DNA from: CBDFNC01 sp965249895
GTDB lineage: Bacteria > Pseudomonadota > Gammaproteobacteria > Enterobacterales > CBDFNC01
DNA: 64,000 bases
NCBI GenBank assembly: GCA_965249895.1
Contig: CBDFNC010000003.1
Location: forward strand, 248,001-312,000
Direction of reading: 5' to 3'
Shown here: positions 52,955 to 61,804 of the stretch, piece by piece
Layout of the letters: every line of letters starts with the position of its first letter
How positions within the stretch are numbered: position 1 is the first letter of the stretch
The notes under the pieces: generated by a model
Told to the model about the DNA's origin: nothing
Databases searched by the model: none
The model's input: only the letters and a program-made list of their open reading frames with translations
Position numbers and translations under genes: made by a program

Positions 52955-53488
52955 ATGTCTGAACTGACTACTATCGCTCGCCCCTATGCTAAAGCAGCTT
53001 TCGATTTTGCCGTCGAAAAAGGCAACACCGAAAAATGGGCTGAGATGCTAATGTTTGCTGCCGAAGTAGCCAGCAACGAAAGCGTAGTTCAGCTGCTAAG
53101 CGGTGACAGAGCAGCCGCCGAGTTAACCGAATTGTTTCTGACAATTTGTGGAGAGCAACTCGACGACAATGGCCAGAACCTGATCAAGGTGATGGCCGAA
53201 AATGGACGCTTGAGCGTTTTACCTGAAGTCACTGTGTTATTTGCAGAACTTGAAGCTGAATACAATAAAGAAGTTGAAGCCGATGTTGTTTCTGCAAGGA
53301 AACTGACCAAAGGCCAGGAAGCTAGTATTGTTGCTGGCTTGGAAAAACGTCTCGCACGCAAAGTAACGCTGAATTGTAGTGTCGATAGTTCATTGGTGGC
53401 TGGTGTTATTATCACCGCCGGTGACTTGGTAATTGATGGTTCTGTCCGCGGCAAGTTAGGCCGCCTGGCAGACACACTGCAATCCTAA
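52955..53488 (+). CDS. atpH: ATP synthase subunit delta
   Basis: A 177-residue F1 stalk protein, E. coli length. It starts MSELTTIARPYAKAAFDFAV and ends with the usual VIDGSVRGKLGRLADTL. It joins subunit b to the top of the alpha3beta3 head. 13 bp after atpF. Confidence 0.97.
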   Translation: MSELTTIARPYAKAAFDFAVEKGNTEKWAEMLMFAAEVASNESVVQLLSGDRAAAELTELFLTICGEQLDDNGQNLIKVMAENGRLSVLPEVTVLFAELEAEYNKEVEADVVSARKLTKGQEASIVAGLEKRLARKVTLNCSVDSSLVAGVIITAGDLVIDGSVRGKLGRLADTLQS

Positions 53489-53500
53489 CGGGGAATGAGC

Positions 53501-55042
53501 ATGCAACTGAATTCCACTGAAATCAGCGAGCTGATCAAACAGCGCATTGAACAGTTCAATGTTGTTAGTGAAGCTCGTAATGAAGGTACTATCGTTTCTG
53601 TAAGCGACGGTATCATTCGTATTAATGGCCTTGCTGATTGTATGCAAGGTGAAATGATCGAACTGCCAAACGGCAATTATGCTATAGCTCTTAACCTTGA
53701 GCGCGATTCCGTAGGTGCGGTTGTAATGGGTCCTTATTCGGATCTGGCTGAAGGTCAAAAAGTTAAATCTACAGGTCGTATCCTAGAAGTGCCAGTGGGT
53801 AAGGGTCTGCTAGGTCGTGTTGTTAACACGCTTGGTCAGCCTATCGATGGTAAAGGTCCAATCGAAAACGATGGTTTCTCGCCAATCGAAGTGATTGCAC
53901 CTGGCGTAATCGAGCGTAAATCGGTTGATCAGCCTGTTCAAACAGGTCTGAAAGCCGTTGACGCCATGATCCCAATCGGTCGTGGTCAACGTGAACTGAT
54001 TATCGGTGACCGTCAGGTTGGTAAAACAGCCATCGCCATCGATGCCATCATCAACCAGAAAGATTCCGGCCTTTACTGCGTATACGTAGCTATCGGTCAG
54101 AAAGCCTCTACCATTGCTAACGTAGTTCGTAAGCTGGAAGAGCACGGCGCCCTGGAAAATACAATTATTGTTGTAGCCTCAGCTTCTGAAGCGGCAGCAC
54201 TACAATATCTGGCGCCATACTCTGGTTGTACTATGGGTGAATACTTCCGTGACCGCGGTGAAGATTCCCTGATCGTATACGATGACTTGTCTAAGCAGGC
54301 TGTTGCCTACCGTCAGATTTCCCTGTTGCTGAAGCGTCCACCAGGTCGTGAAGCATATCCAGGTGACGTCTTCTATCTACACTCCCGTCTACTGGAGCGT
54401 GCCGCTCGTGTAAACGCGGATTACGTAGAGAAGTTCACTAAGGGTGAAGTGAAAGGTAAGACAGGTTCTCTGACTGCGTTGCCGATTATCGAAACCCAAG
54501 AGGGTGATGTATCTGCCTTCGTACCGACTAACGTGATCTCCATAACCGATGGCCAGATCTTCCTGACCACAGAGCTGTTTAACAACGGTATCCGTCCGGC
54601 GGTTGATCCAGGTATATCTGTATCTCGAGTTGGTGGTGCAGCACAAACTAAGCTGGTTAAGAAAGTTTCTGGTGGTATCCGTACCGCACTGGCACAGTAC
54701 CGTGAACTGGCGGCATTCGCCCAGTTTGCATCGGACCTTGATGAAGCGACGCGTAAGCAGCTTGACCACGGTCAGAAGGTTACTGAGCTGATGAAGCAAA
54801 ACCAGTACGCGCCAATGTCCATTGCCGAGCAAGGTCTGGTTCTGTTTGCCGCAGAAAAAGGTTACCTGACTGACGTTGAGCTAAGCAAGATCCTGGATTT
54901 CGAATCCTCACTACTTGCTTATGCTAAAAACGAGCACGGCGATCTGATTGACTCCCTGAACAAAACCGGCGATTACAGCGGTGAAATTGAAGGCCAGCTA
55001 GCTAAATTGCTGGAAGCTTTCAAAGCAACTCAAACCTGGTAA
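53501..55042 (+). CDS. atpA: ATP synthase subunit alpha
   Basis: A 513-residue non-catalytic nucleotide-binding subunit, E. coli length. Walker A GDRQVGKTAIAIDAI and the conserved PAVDPGISVSRVGGAAQ are present. An ATG two codons earlier (53495) is possible, but the GGGGA ribosome site is correctly spaced for 53501, and MQLNSTEISELIKQRI is the conserved N-terminus. Confidence 0.98.
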   Translation: MQLNSTEISELIKQRIEQFNVVSEARNEGTIVSVSDGIIRINGLADCMQGEMIELPNGNYAIALNLERDSVGAVVMGPYSDLAEGQKVKSTGRILEVPVGKGLLGRVVNTLGQPIDGKGPIENDGFSPIEVIAPGVIERKSVDQPVQTGLKAVDAMIPIGRGQRELIIGDRQVGKTAIAIDAIINQKDSGLYCVYVAIGQKASTIANVVRKLEEHGALENTIIVVASASEAAALQYLAPYSGCTMGEYFRDRGEDSLIVYDDLSKQAVAYRQISLLLKRPPGREAYPGDVFYLHSRLLERAARVNADYVEKFTKGEVKGKTGSLTALPIIETQEGDVSAFVPTNVISITDGQIFLTTELFNNGIRPAVDPGISVSRVGGAAQTKLVKKVSGGIRTALAQYRELAAFAQFASDLDEATRKQLDHGQKVTELMKQNQYAPMSIAEQGLVLFAAEKGYLTDVELSKILDFESSLLAYAKNEHGDLIDSLNKTGDYSGEIEGQLAKLLEAFKATQTW

Positions 55043-55054
55043 TAGGAGTTACAG

Positions 55055-55921
55055 ATGGCCGGCGCTAAAGAAATACGTAACAAGATCGCGAGTGTTAAAA
55101 ATACTCAGAAGATCACTGGCGCCATGGAGATGGTTGCGGCATCTAAGATGCGTCGTGCGCAAGAGCGCATGGCAAGCAGCCGTCCTTATGCCGAAACAAT
55201 GCGCAAAGTGATCGGTCATATTGCGCTTGGTACGTTGGAATACCAACACCCTTACGTTGAAGAAAGGGAAGCCAAGCGAGTTGGTTACATTATCGTGTCT
55301 ACCGACCGTGGTCTGTGTGGTGGTTTGAACATTAACTTGTTTAAAGCCGCTATCAAAGACATGGGCGAATGGCAAGGAAAAGGCGTTGAAGTTGACCTGG
55401 CCGTTATCGGTAACAAGGCGACTGCTTTTTTCAATAGCTATGGCGGTAACGTGGTTGCGCAAGCGGGCGGTCTGGGTGATAAACCATCCGTTAACGACCT
55501 AATAGGTTCCGTTCAGGTGATGCTTAATGCATACGACGAAGGGAAGCTGGACCGTTTGTATGTGGTGTATAACAAGTTTGTTAACACCATGGCGCAGACT
55601 CCAACAATCGATCAGTTACTACCTCTGCCAAAAGCTGAAGGTGACGATGAAGTAGGTAAACACAGTTGGGACTACAGCTACGAGCCAGCGCCAAAAGAAA
55701 TTTTGGACAAGTTATTGACTCGTTATGTGGAATCTCAGGTCTATCAAGGTGTGGTTGAAAACCTGGCGTGCGAACAAGCTGCACGTATGGTGGCGATGAA
55801 AGCCGCAACCGATAACGCCGGAGACCTGATTGATGCACTACAACTTGTTTACAACAAAGAACGTCAGGCTGCAATTACTCAGGAACTTTCTGAGATTTGT
55901 GGCGGTGCCGCAGCGGTATAG
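55055..55921 (+). CDS. atpG: ATP synthase subunit gamma
   Basis: A 288-residue central-shaft subunit. The N-terminal helix MAGAKEIRNKIASVKNTQKI and the C-terminal helix AATDNAGDLIDALQLVYNKE form the rotating coiled coil within the alpha3beta3 ring. Spacing to atpA is 12 bp. Confidence 0.98.
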   Translation: MAGAKEIRNKIASVKNTQKITGAMEMVAASKMRRAQERMASSRPYAETMRKVIGHIALGTLEYQHPYVEEREAKRVGYIIVSTDRGLCGGLNINLFKAAIKDMGEWQGKGVEVDLAVIGNKATAFFNSYGGNVVAQAGGLGDKPSVNDLIGSVQVMLNAYDEGKLDRLYVVYNKFVNTMAQTPTIDQLLPLPKAEGDDEVGKHSWDYSYEPAPKEILDKLLTRYVESQVYQGVVENLACEQAARMVAMKAATDNAGDLIDALQLVYNKERQAAITQELSEICGGAAAV

Positions 55922-55954
55922 GCAAGGTTTAATCAAGGTTTTAGAGGAATTGAC

Positions 55955-57343
55955 ATGAGTACTGGTAAAATCGTCCAGATTATCGGTGCCGTTGTGGACG
56001 TTGAATTTCCACAAGATAGCGTACCTAAAGTGTACGACGCACTGAAAGTCACAAGCGAAAGTAAAAACCAGGGCCTGGTAATGGAAGTCCAGCAGCAGAT
56101 TGGCGGCGGCATAGTTCGCGCCATCGCTATGGGTGCTTCCGAAGGTCTGAGTCGCGGTTTAGAAGTAGAGAATACGGGTAAGCCTATAGAAGTACCAGTA
56201 GGCTCCGCTACTCTGGGTCGTATTATGAACGTATTGGGTGAGCCTATCGATGAAGCTGGCCCGATCGGTGAAGAGCAGCGTTATGAGATCCACCGTGCGG
56301 CGCCTTCTTATGAAGAGCTGTCTTCGAGTAACGATCTACTAGAAGTAGGCATCAAGGTAATCGACTTGATCTGCCCATTCGCTAAGGGTGGTAAAGTCGG
56401 TCTGTTTGGTGGTGCCGGTGTTGGTAAGACCGTTAACATGATGGAGCTTATCAACAACATAGCTAAAGAGCACTCCGGTCTTTCTGTATTCGCCGGTGTA
56501 GGTGAGCGTACTCGTGAGGGTAACGATTTCTACTACGAGATGGAAGAAGCGGGCGTTCTGGATAAAGTAGCCATGGTTTACGGTCAGATGAACGAGCCGC
56601 CAGGAAACCGTTTGCGCGTTGCCCTGTCTGGTCTGACTATTGCGGAACGTTTCCGTGACGAAGGTCGTGACGTACTGTTGTTCGTAGATAACATCTACCG
56701 TTACACCCTAGCAGGAACTGAAGTATCAGCACTGCTGGGTCGTATGCCATCGGCGGTAGGTTACCAGCCTACGCTAGCGGAAGAGATGGGTGTTCTTCAG
56801 GAACGTATCACCTCTACCAAGTCTGGTTCTATCACGTCTATCCAGGCGGTATATGTACCTGCCGATGACTTGACGGATCCATCTCCGGCGACGACTTTCG
56901 CTCACTTGGATGCGACAGTGGTATTATCCCGTAACATCGCTTCCCTGGGTCTATACCCGGCGATCGATCCGCTGGATTCTTCTTCTCGTCAGCTTGATCC
57001 GCTCATTGTTGGTCAAGAGCACTACGACATCGCTCGTGGCGTTCAGGGTGTACTTCAGCGTTATAAAGAGCTGAAAGATATCATTGCTATCCTGGGTATG
57101 GACGAGCTATCTGAAGAAGATAAGCAGACCGTATCCCGTGCGCGTAAGATTGAGCGTTACTTGACTCAGCCTTACCACGTAGCAGAAGTCTTTACTGGCG
57201 ACCCGGGTTGTTATGTGCCGCTGAAAGAAACACTGCGTGGCTTTAAAGGTCTGTTAGCTGGTGATTTCGATGATGTTCCTGAGCAGGCATTCCTGTACGT
57301 AGGTAACATCGACGAAGCGCTGGAAAACGCTAAGAACCTGTAA
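55955..57343 (+). CDS. atpD: ATP synthase subunit beta
   Basis: A 462-residue catalytic subunit. Walker A GGAGVGKTVNMMELI; the catalytic glutamate lies in GVGERTREGNDFY; DELSEEDK is the DELSEED-type lever that contacts gamma. Length matches E. coli (460). Confidence 0.98.
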   Translation: MSTGKIVQIIGAVVDVEFPQDSVPKVYDALKVTSESKNQGLVMEVQQQIGGGIVRAIAMGASEGLSRGLEVENTGKPIEVPVGSATLGRIMNVLGEPIDEAGPIGEEQRYEIHRAAPSYEELSSSNDLLEVGIKVIDLICPFAKGGKVGLFGGAGVGKTVNMMELINNIAKEHSGLSVFAGVGERTREGNDFYYEMEEAGVLDKVAMVYGQMNEPPGNRLRVALSGLTIAERFRDEGRDVLLFVDNIYRYTLAGTEVSALLGRMPSAVGYQPTLAEEMGVLQERITSTKSGSITSIQAVYVPADDLTDPSPATTFAHLDATVVLSRNIASLGLYPAIDPLDSSSRQLDPLIVGQEHYDIARGVQGVLQRYKELKDIIAILGMDELSEEDKQTVSRARKIERYLTQPYHVAEVFTGDPGCYVPLKETLRGFKGLLAGDFDDVPEQAFLYVGNIDEALENAKNL

Positions 57344-57360
57344 TTAGCAGGAGAGAAGCT

Positions 57361-57789
57361 ATGGCAAATGCAATGACCACACACCTGGAAGTCGTAAGCG
57401 CGGAAGGAAATCTCTTCAGCGGCCGCGTCGAGTATATTCAGGTATCGGGTCAGGAAGGTGAGTTGGGTATTATGCCTGGCCACATTCCTCTATTGACTCC
57501 GATCAAACCTGGTATGGTGCGTTTGGTTAAACAACACGGTCATGAAGAAGTGATTTATATCTCCGGTGGTGTACTCGAAGTACAGCCTCGTAGTGTCACT
57601 GTTCTGGCCGATACGGCTATCCGTGGTGAAGGCCTGGATCAAGCCAAGGCAGAAGAAGCGAAACGTGCTGCCGAAGCATCAATCAAAAACCCCCATGGGG
57701 ATGTTGATTATGCTCAGGCATCAGCCGAGCTGGCGAAAGCCATCGCTCAGCTTCGTGTTATCGAACTTACCAAAGGCATAAGACGATAA
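57361..57789 (+). CDS. atpC: ATP synthase subunit epsilon
   Basis: A 142-residue F1 stalk subunit with an N-terminal beta-sandwich (THLEVVSAEGNLFSGRVEYI, GELGIMPGHIPLLT) and a two-helix C-terminal arm that can inhibit ATP hydrolysis. Last gene of atpIBEFHAGDC, 17 bp after atpD and followed by a strong terminator. Confidence 0.97.
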   Translation: MANAMTTHLEVVSAEGNLFSGRVEYIQVSGQEGELGIMPGHIPLLTPIKPGMVRLVKQHGHEEVIYISGGVLEVQPRSVTVLADTAIRGEGLDQAKAEEAKRAAEASIKNPHGDVDYAQASAELAKAIAQLRVIELTKGIRR

Positions 57790-57804
57790 TACTGCTGACC
57801 TAAG

Positions 57805-57836
57805 AAAAAAGGCGACCAGATGGTCGCCTTTTTTGT
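57805..57836 (+). terminator. Rho-independent terminator of the atp operon
   Basis: GC-rich stem AAAGGCGACC/GGTCGCCTTT with a 4-nt loop and a run of T, 16 bp after the atpC stop. Confidence 0.92.
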
Positions 57837-57838
57837 TT

Positions 57839-57946
57839 TGTAGGAGCGCAAGCCCTCTTTGCAGGAGAGAGTGCGAACACAGATCGCGCTATATTCGCTT
57901 CCCTGCATTTAACATCTCATCCCTGAGATGGATTCGTCTCCTACAG
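57839..57946. repeat. TGTAGGAG-type intergenic repeat, copy D
   Basis: 108 bp from TGTAGGAGCGCAAGCC to GGATTCGTCTCCTACAG, with inverted ends. It contains AACATCTCATCCCTGAGATG, the reverse complement of a unit in copy C. Its last bases include the aqpZ stop codon (CTA, read TAG on the minus strand at 57941-57943). Confidence 0.8.
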
Positions 57947-58678
57947 GTCTCTAACCTCCTCCAAATTACTTACTTCATCTGCTTGATCATTAGGACATAA
58001 CCAGCGATAGACAAAACCTGCCAAGATAGCCCCCGCAATGGGAGCTAACCAGAATAACCATAGTTGTGATATGGCCCAGTCACCGACAAAGAGTGCTGGC
58101 CCAGTGCTACGAGCAGGGTTTACCGAAGTATTTGTTACCGGAATGCTGACCAGGTGAATAAGTGTGAGAGCAAGACCAATGGGGATGGCTGCAAATCCAG
58201 CTGGTGCCAGTTTATGGGTCGCTCCCAAAATCACGATTAAAAACCCAAATGTCATAACCAACTCGGTCACAAAAGCGGCGGTCAGGCTATATCCGCCCGG
58301 AGAGTGTTCGCCATATCCGTTGGAAGCAAAGCCTGAAGCCAGACTAAAGCCTTCCTGGCCGCTGGCAATAAGATATAGAACCCCTGCACCAACGATGGCA
58401 CCGGCCACCTGGCTGGCGATATATGGCAATAGTTCTGCTGTGGCAAAGCGACCACCTGCCCATAAGCCAAAGGAAACCGCTGGGTTCAGGTGGCAGCCAG
58501 ATATATGGCCGATGGCAAAAGCCATGGTGAGAACAGTAAGGCCAAAGGCGAGGGAGACTCCGAGTAAACCTATCCCTACCTCTGGAAATCCTGCGGCTAA
58601 GACGGCACTACCACACCCCCCCAGAACCAGCCAAAAGGTGCCAAAAAATTCAGCCGTTAGTTTTTTAGATAATTCCAT
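57941..58678 (-). CDS. aqpZ: Aquaporin Z
   Basis: A 245-residue MIP-family water channel with six membrane helices. Both pore motifs are present: GCHLNPAVSFG and TSVNPARSTGPAL. The selectivity filter looks like the water-specific AqpZ type. Slightly longer than E. coli AqpZ (231) through an acidic tail (QADEVSNLEEVRDL). The stop codon falls in the end of repeat copy D. Divergent from the ChbG-like gene. Confidence 0.95.
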   Translation of the reverse strand: MELSKKLTAEFFGTFWLVLGGCGSAVLAAGFPEVGIGLLGVSLAFGLTVLTMAFAIGHISGCHLNPAVSFGLWAGGRFATAELLPYIASQVAGAIVGAGVLYLIASGQEGFSLASGFASNGYGEHSPGGYSLTAAFVTELVMTFGFLIVILGATHKLAPAGFAAIPIGLALTLIHLVSIPVTNTSVNPARSTGPALFVGDWAISQLWLFWLAPIAGAILAGFVYRWLCPNDQADEVSNLEEVRDL

Positions 58679-58845
58679 AATATTCCTTTATTAATCAAAA
58701 AAGCTCACTACTAATTTGTTTGTCAACTAGGTGGAATGCAATGGAACTAAGTACCAAATAAAGCTGAATTGATTTTGACAGGTAGCACGAATGGACAGAT
58801 GGCAGCAGGCGTAACAGGTATAGTAGTCATTTTGCTGAGGTCAAA

Positions 58846-59775
58846 ATGAAAAATAACCTAATTGAAACGCTGGGCTATGAAAAAAACGATCGTGTTGTTG
58901 TTTTTCATTGCGATGATATAGGCGTCTGTCAGTCCAGTATTCCAGCTTATACGGATTTGCTGGACTTTGGCTTAATCAGCTCAGCTTCGGTGATGGTGCC
59001 TTGTCCCTGGTTCCCCGAAGTCGCTAAATTATGTCGTGAGCACCCGGGGCTGGATATGGGAGTACATCTGACTATGACTTGTGAATGGCAGAGTTATCGT
59101 TGGGCACCCATCTCCACCGTCGATCCAGCTTCGGGTCTACTTGATGCAGATGGTTATATGCACAGGGATGAATACAAGCTATGGCGCCATTGCAGCCCGG
59201 ATTTTGTTGAACAAGAAGCTTACGCTCAGGTGAACCGAGCTTTACAGGCTGGAATAGATGTCAGTCACCTAGATTCACATATGTTTTCTATGTTATCAGC
59301 TAAGACGTTGCCAGTACTACACAAGCTGGCCCAGGAATATCGCTTGCCTTTACTGGCCTTTCATCCGAATCATTTTGAACAAAATCCAGGTTTGCTAAAT
59401 CACTTTAATATGGCGCAAGAAGCACATTCTCTGGTACCTGAATATCCAAGCGTTATGAGCACCAGCCAAAAAATGGCTATTGCTGGCTTGCCTTTGTTTG
59501 ATCGTTTTGTCTCTCTTTCCTACACGGATGCAAAAGACAGGGTTTATCAAGTAAAACAAATCTTAACTAATCTGCAGCCAGGAGTGACGTTTTTTATGCT
59601 ACATCCCGCTATAGACTCACCGGAGCTAAGGGCTATATGCCCTGGGGTGGATGCCGATATACGGGTTGCGGATTATAAAGCATTTTTAAGCAAGCAGCTG
59701 AAGCAGTTTGTTAAGCAACAAGGGATCCAGGTAGTGTCTTTTAAAGAGCTGAGAGCGTTAGCCCGCCAGGAGTAA
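58846..59775 (+). CDS. ChbG/YdjC-family carbohydrate deacetylase
   Basis: A 309-residue protein of the ChbG/HpnK family, metal-dependent N-deacetylases acting on chito-oligosaccharides or related sugars. Metal-ligand and catalytic motifs are in place: FHCDDIGVCQ near residue 21, DMGVHLTMTCEW near 72 and SHLDSHMFSM near 143. No signal peptide, so cytosolic. Alone, without chb transport or chitobiase genes nearby; the substrate is not inferable. The ATG has a GAGG ribosome site. Confidence 0.88.
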   Translation: MKNNLIETLGYEKNDRVVVFHCDDIGVCQSSIPAYTDLLDFGLISSASVMVPCPWFPEVAKLCREHPGLDMGVHLTMTCEWQSYRWAPISTVDPASGLLDADGYMHRDEYKLWRHCSPDFVEQEAYAQVNRALQAGIDVSHLDSHMFSMLSAKTLPVLHKLAQEYRLPLLAFHPNHFEQNPGLLNHFNMAQEAHSLVPEYPSVMSTSQKMAIAGLPLFDRFVSLSYTDAKDRVYQVKQILTNLQPGVTFFMLHPAIDSPELRAICPGVDADIRVADYKAFLSKQLKQFVKQQGIQVVSFKELRALARQE

Positions 59776-59841
59776 GCAAGTTACCCGGCCAGGTATATAC
59801 TTTACGTTAGCTTTATTTACCCAAGCCGGAGCTTAACATTG

Positions 59842-60675
59842 ATGTGGCATAACTGGGCCTATCTACTGGCTTTATTTCTGGTCTTTACAGGGTTACCGGG
59901 TAAGGCCAAAACTACCGAACTGTTGCTGGTATCGCAGGAATATCCTCCTCTGCAGATGGAGATCGGCGACCAGAAACTGGGTTATGCCATCGAGTTTGTT
60001 CGTGAGGTTGTGGCAGAAGCAGCCATTGAATGGCCTTTGTTGATCAAACACGAAATTTTCTTGCCTTTCACTCGTGCATTGCGAACCGCCCGGACCCAAG
60101 CCAATGTGTTGTTATTTTCCATTTCCCGGACACGGGAACGAGAATCTGCATTCTATTGGATTGGTACTGTGGCACCTTATGAAATGATGCTGTATCAGAA
60201 TGCATCAAAGCCGCATATACAGCTGCAAAGCCTTCGGCAGCTTAAGGGATCCGGACTCACTTTGGGGGTGAATAGGGGAAGTAACCTCCATGAGTTGCTA
60301 CGAGATAGTGGCATTTGTTACGAAATGAACTGCGATGAAGTTCAGCTGGTTAATCATGGCTGGCAAAATATCTCCAAGTTGGCAATGGGTCGGTTGGACC
60401 TGCTGGCCCACCCTACCAACAGTTTCTCTTTGCGGATCAGGCAACAGGGTTATAACGACGAACTGTTCCACCCGGTGCTGAGAATTGACGAGCTTTCCAA
60501 AGAGTTATGGTTAGTTTTAAGCAAAGCTTCCGACCCAAAATTGGCCGACTTGCTAAAGCACAGTCTAGAAAAACTAAAGCGAAATGGCAGGTTAACCCAG
60601 CTGCAGCGGGTGTATAGCGATGATGACAGCTGGCAACAGGACTACCTCATTGACCATAAGCTAAAAAGTAAATGA
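59842..60675 (+). CDS. Periplasmic amino-acid-type binding protein (SBP family 3)
   Basis: A 277-residue exported protein with a signal ending near GLPGKAKT. The mature part starts LLLVSQEYPPLQMEIGDQKL and shows the family-3 pattern (AIEFVREVVAEAAI ... FTRALRTARTQANVLLFSIS). No permease or ATPase adjoins, so it may be an orphan receptor. A TTG one codon earlier is a possible start. A decayed paralogue of the same family is at 43591-43868. Confidence 0.82.
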   Translation: MWHNWAYLLALFLVFTGLPGKAKTTELLLVSQEYPPLQMEIGDQKLGYAIEFVREVVAEAAIEWPLLIKHEIFLPFTRALRTARTQANVLLFSISRTRERESAFYWIGTVAPYEMMLYQNASKPHIQLQSLRQLKGSGLTLGVNRGSNLHELLRDSGICYEMNCDEVQLVNHGWQNISKLAMGRLDLLAHPTNSFSLRIRQQGYNDELFHPVLRIDELSKELWLVLSKASDPKLADLLKHSLEKLKRNGRLTQLQRVYSDDDSWQQDYLIDHKLKSK

Positions 60676-60786
60676 AACAGTAATGATCATTTATTTCTAT
60701 ATACAAACTATTGATTAACATATCTTATTATGATTATTTAGATTTGATTAGTAATAACTAATTACTTGTAACTGTGAGAGGGATTA

Positions 60787-61593
60787 ATGTCGTTTTTTAA
60801 AAAGGTTCTGGGCTCAGTAGGAATAGGCGCCGCTAAAATAGATACAATTTTAGCGACTTCTACCGTACAACCGGGTGAGGATGTTAGTGGGATTATTAAG
60901 ATCACCGGAGGAAAAGTCGAACAGAATATCAATAAGATAGATCTGGATATACTGTGTAACTATACGGTTGAAAAGGAAGTTGAACGAACAAACAGTGATG
61001 GTGACGATACCACGGAAACGGTTACGGAAGTAAAGCAACACAAGCTAACTAGCTATAAGTTTGATGAAGAATTTGTCATTGCTCCCGGTGACAGTAAAGA
61101 GCTTCCGTTTACCATTACACTGTCTGCTGAGGCGCCTCTGACTGTGGGGAAATCCAAAGTTTGGGTTGATACCAATCTGGATATAGATATGGCGTTGGAC
61201 AAGTCGGATAAAGACTATATCAAAGTCGTTCCAAACCAACTGCAACAGGCTGTCTTTGATGCGTTACAAAGCATAGGTTTTCAGTTATATGACGCGGATA
61301 GTGAAGGCGTAGGTAAAACCCGTTTTTCTTCTCTGCCATTTATCCAGGAGTTCGAGTTTAAGACCGTTTCCGGCGAATTTCACGGTGACCTGGATGAACT
61401 GGAAGTGGTCTTTGTGGCTAATGGGCAGCGGCTGGATGTTATCTTTGAAATAGACCGTAAAGCCAGAGGTCTGTTTGGCTTTATGTCTGAAGCCCTGGGA
61501 CGAGATGAATCCGTGGTGCGAATTCAGATAGATGAAGACGACCTTGACGATCTGGAAGATAAGATCTTCGATTTAATTGAGAGCAACTGCTAA
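60787..61593 (+). CDS. Spo0M-like (SpoOM) arrestin-fold protein
   Basis: A 268-residue cytosolic protein of the SpoOM family. The N-terminus MSFFKKVLGSVGIGAAKIDT and an arrestin-like beta domain (VQPGEDVSGIIKITGG ... LPFTITLSAEAPLTVGKSKV) are diagnostic; an acidic C-terminal region (QIDEDDLDDLEDKIFDLIE) follows. First known from Bacillus sporulation control but also present in non-sporulating bacteria, where its function is unknown. GAGAGGG precedes the start. Confidence 0.9.
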   Translation: MSFFKKVLGSVGIGAAKIDTILATSTVQPGEDVSGIIKITGGKVEQNINKIDLDILCNYTVEKEVERTNSDGDDTTETVTEVKQHKLTSYKFDEEFVIAPGDSKELPFTITLSAEAPLTVGKSKVWVDTNLDIDMALDKSDKDYIKVVPNQLQQAVFDALQSIGFQLYDADSEGVGKTRFSSLPFIQEFEFKTVSGEFHGDLDELEVVFVANGQRLDVIFEIDRKARGLFGFMSEALGRDESVVRIQIDEDDLDDLEDKIFDLIESNC

Positions 61594-61804
61594 CTCAAAT
61601 AGTCCACTATGTGGTCTGGTGTATAAAACCCCTGCTTCGTTATTGACATTGGGCCGCTGGTATTAGAGTTTATTTTGTACAGGCGTTTTGTTGACAATTA
61701 ATATGGATATTTTGAAGCAGGGAAGTGAAGGTGTTTGCCAGGATGGAGATCGAAGCATTCAATCTAAGTCCTCACTGGTAATTGCTGGCGACAGGAGTAA
61801 CAAG

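Noticed and set aside
53089..53475. 128-residue minus-strand frame in atpH
   Set aside because: Antisense shadow of the ATP synthase delta gene.
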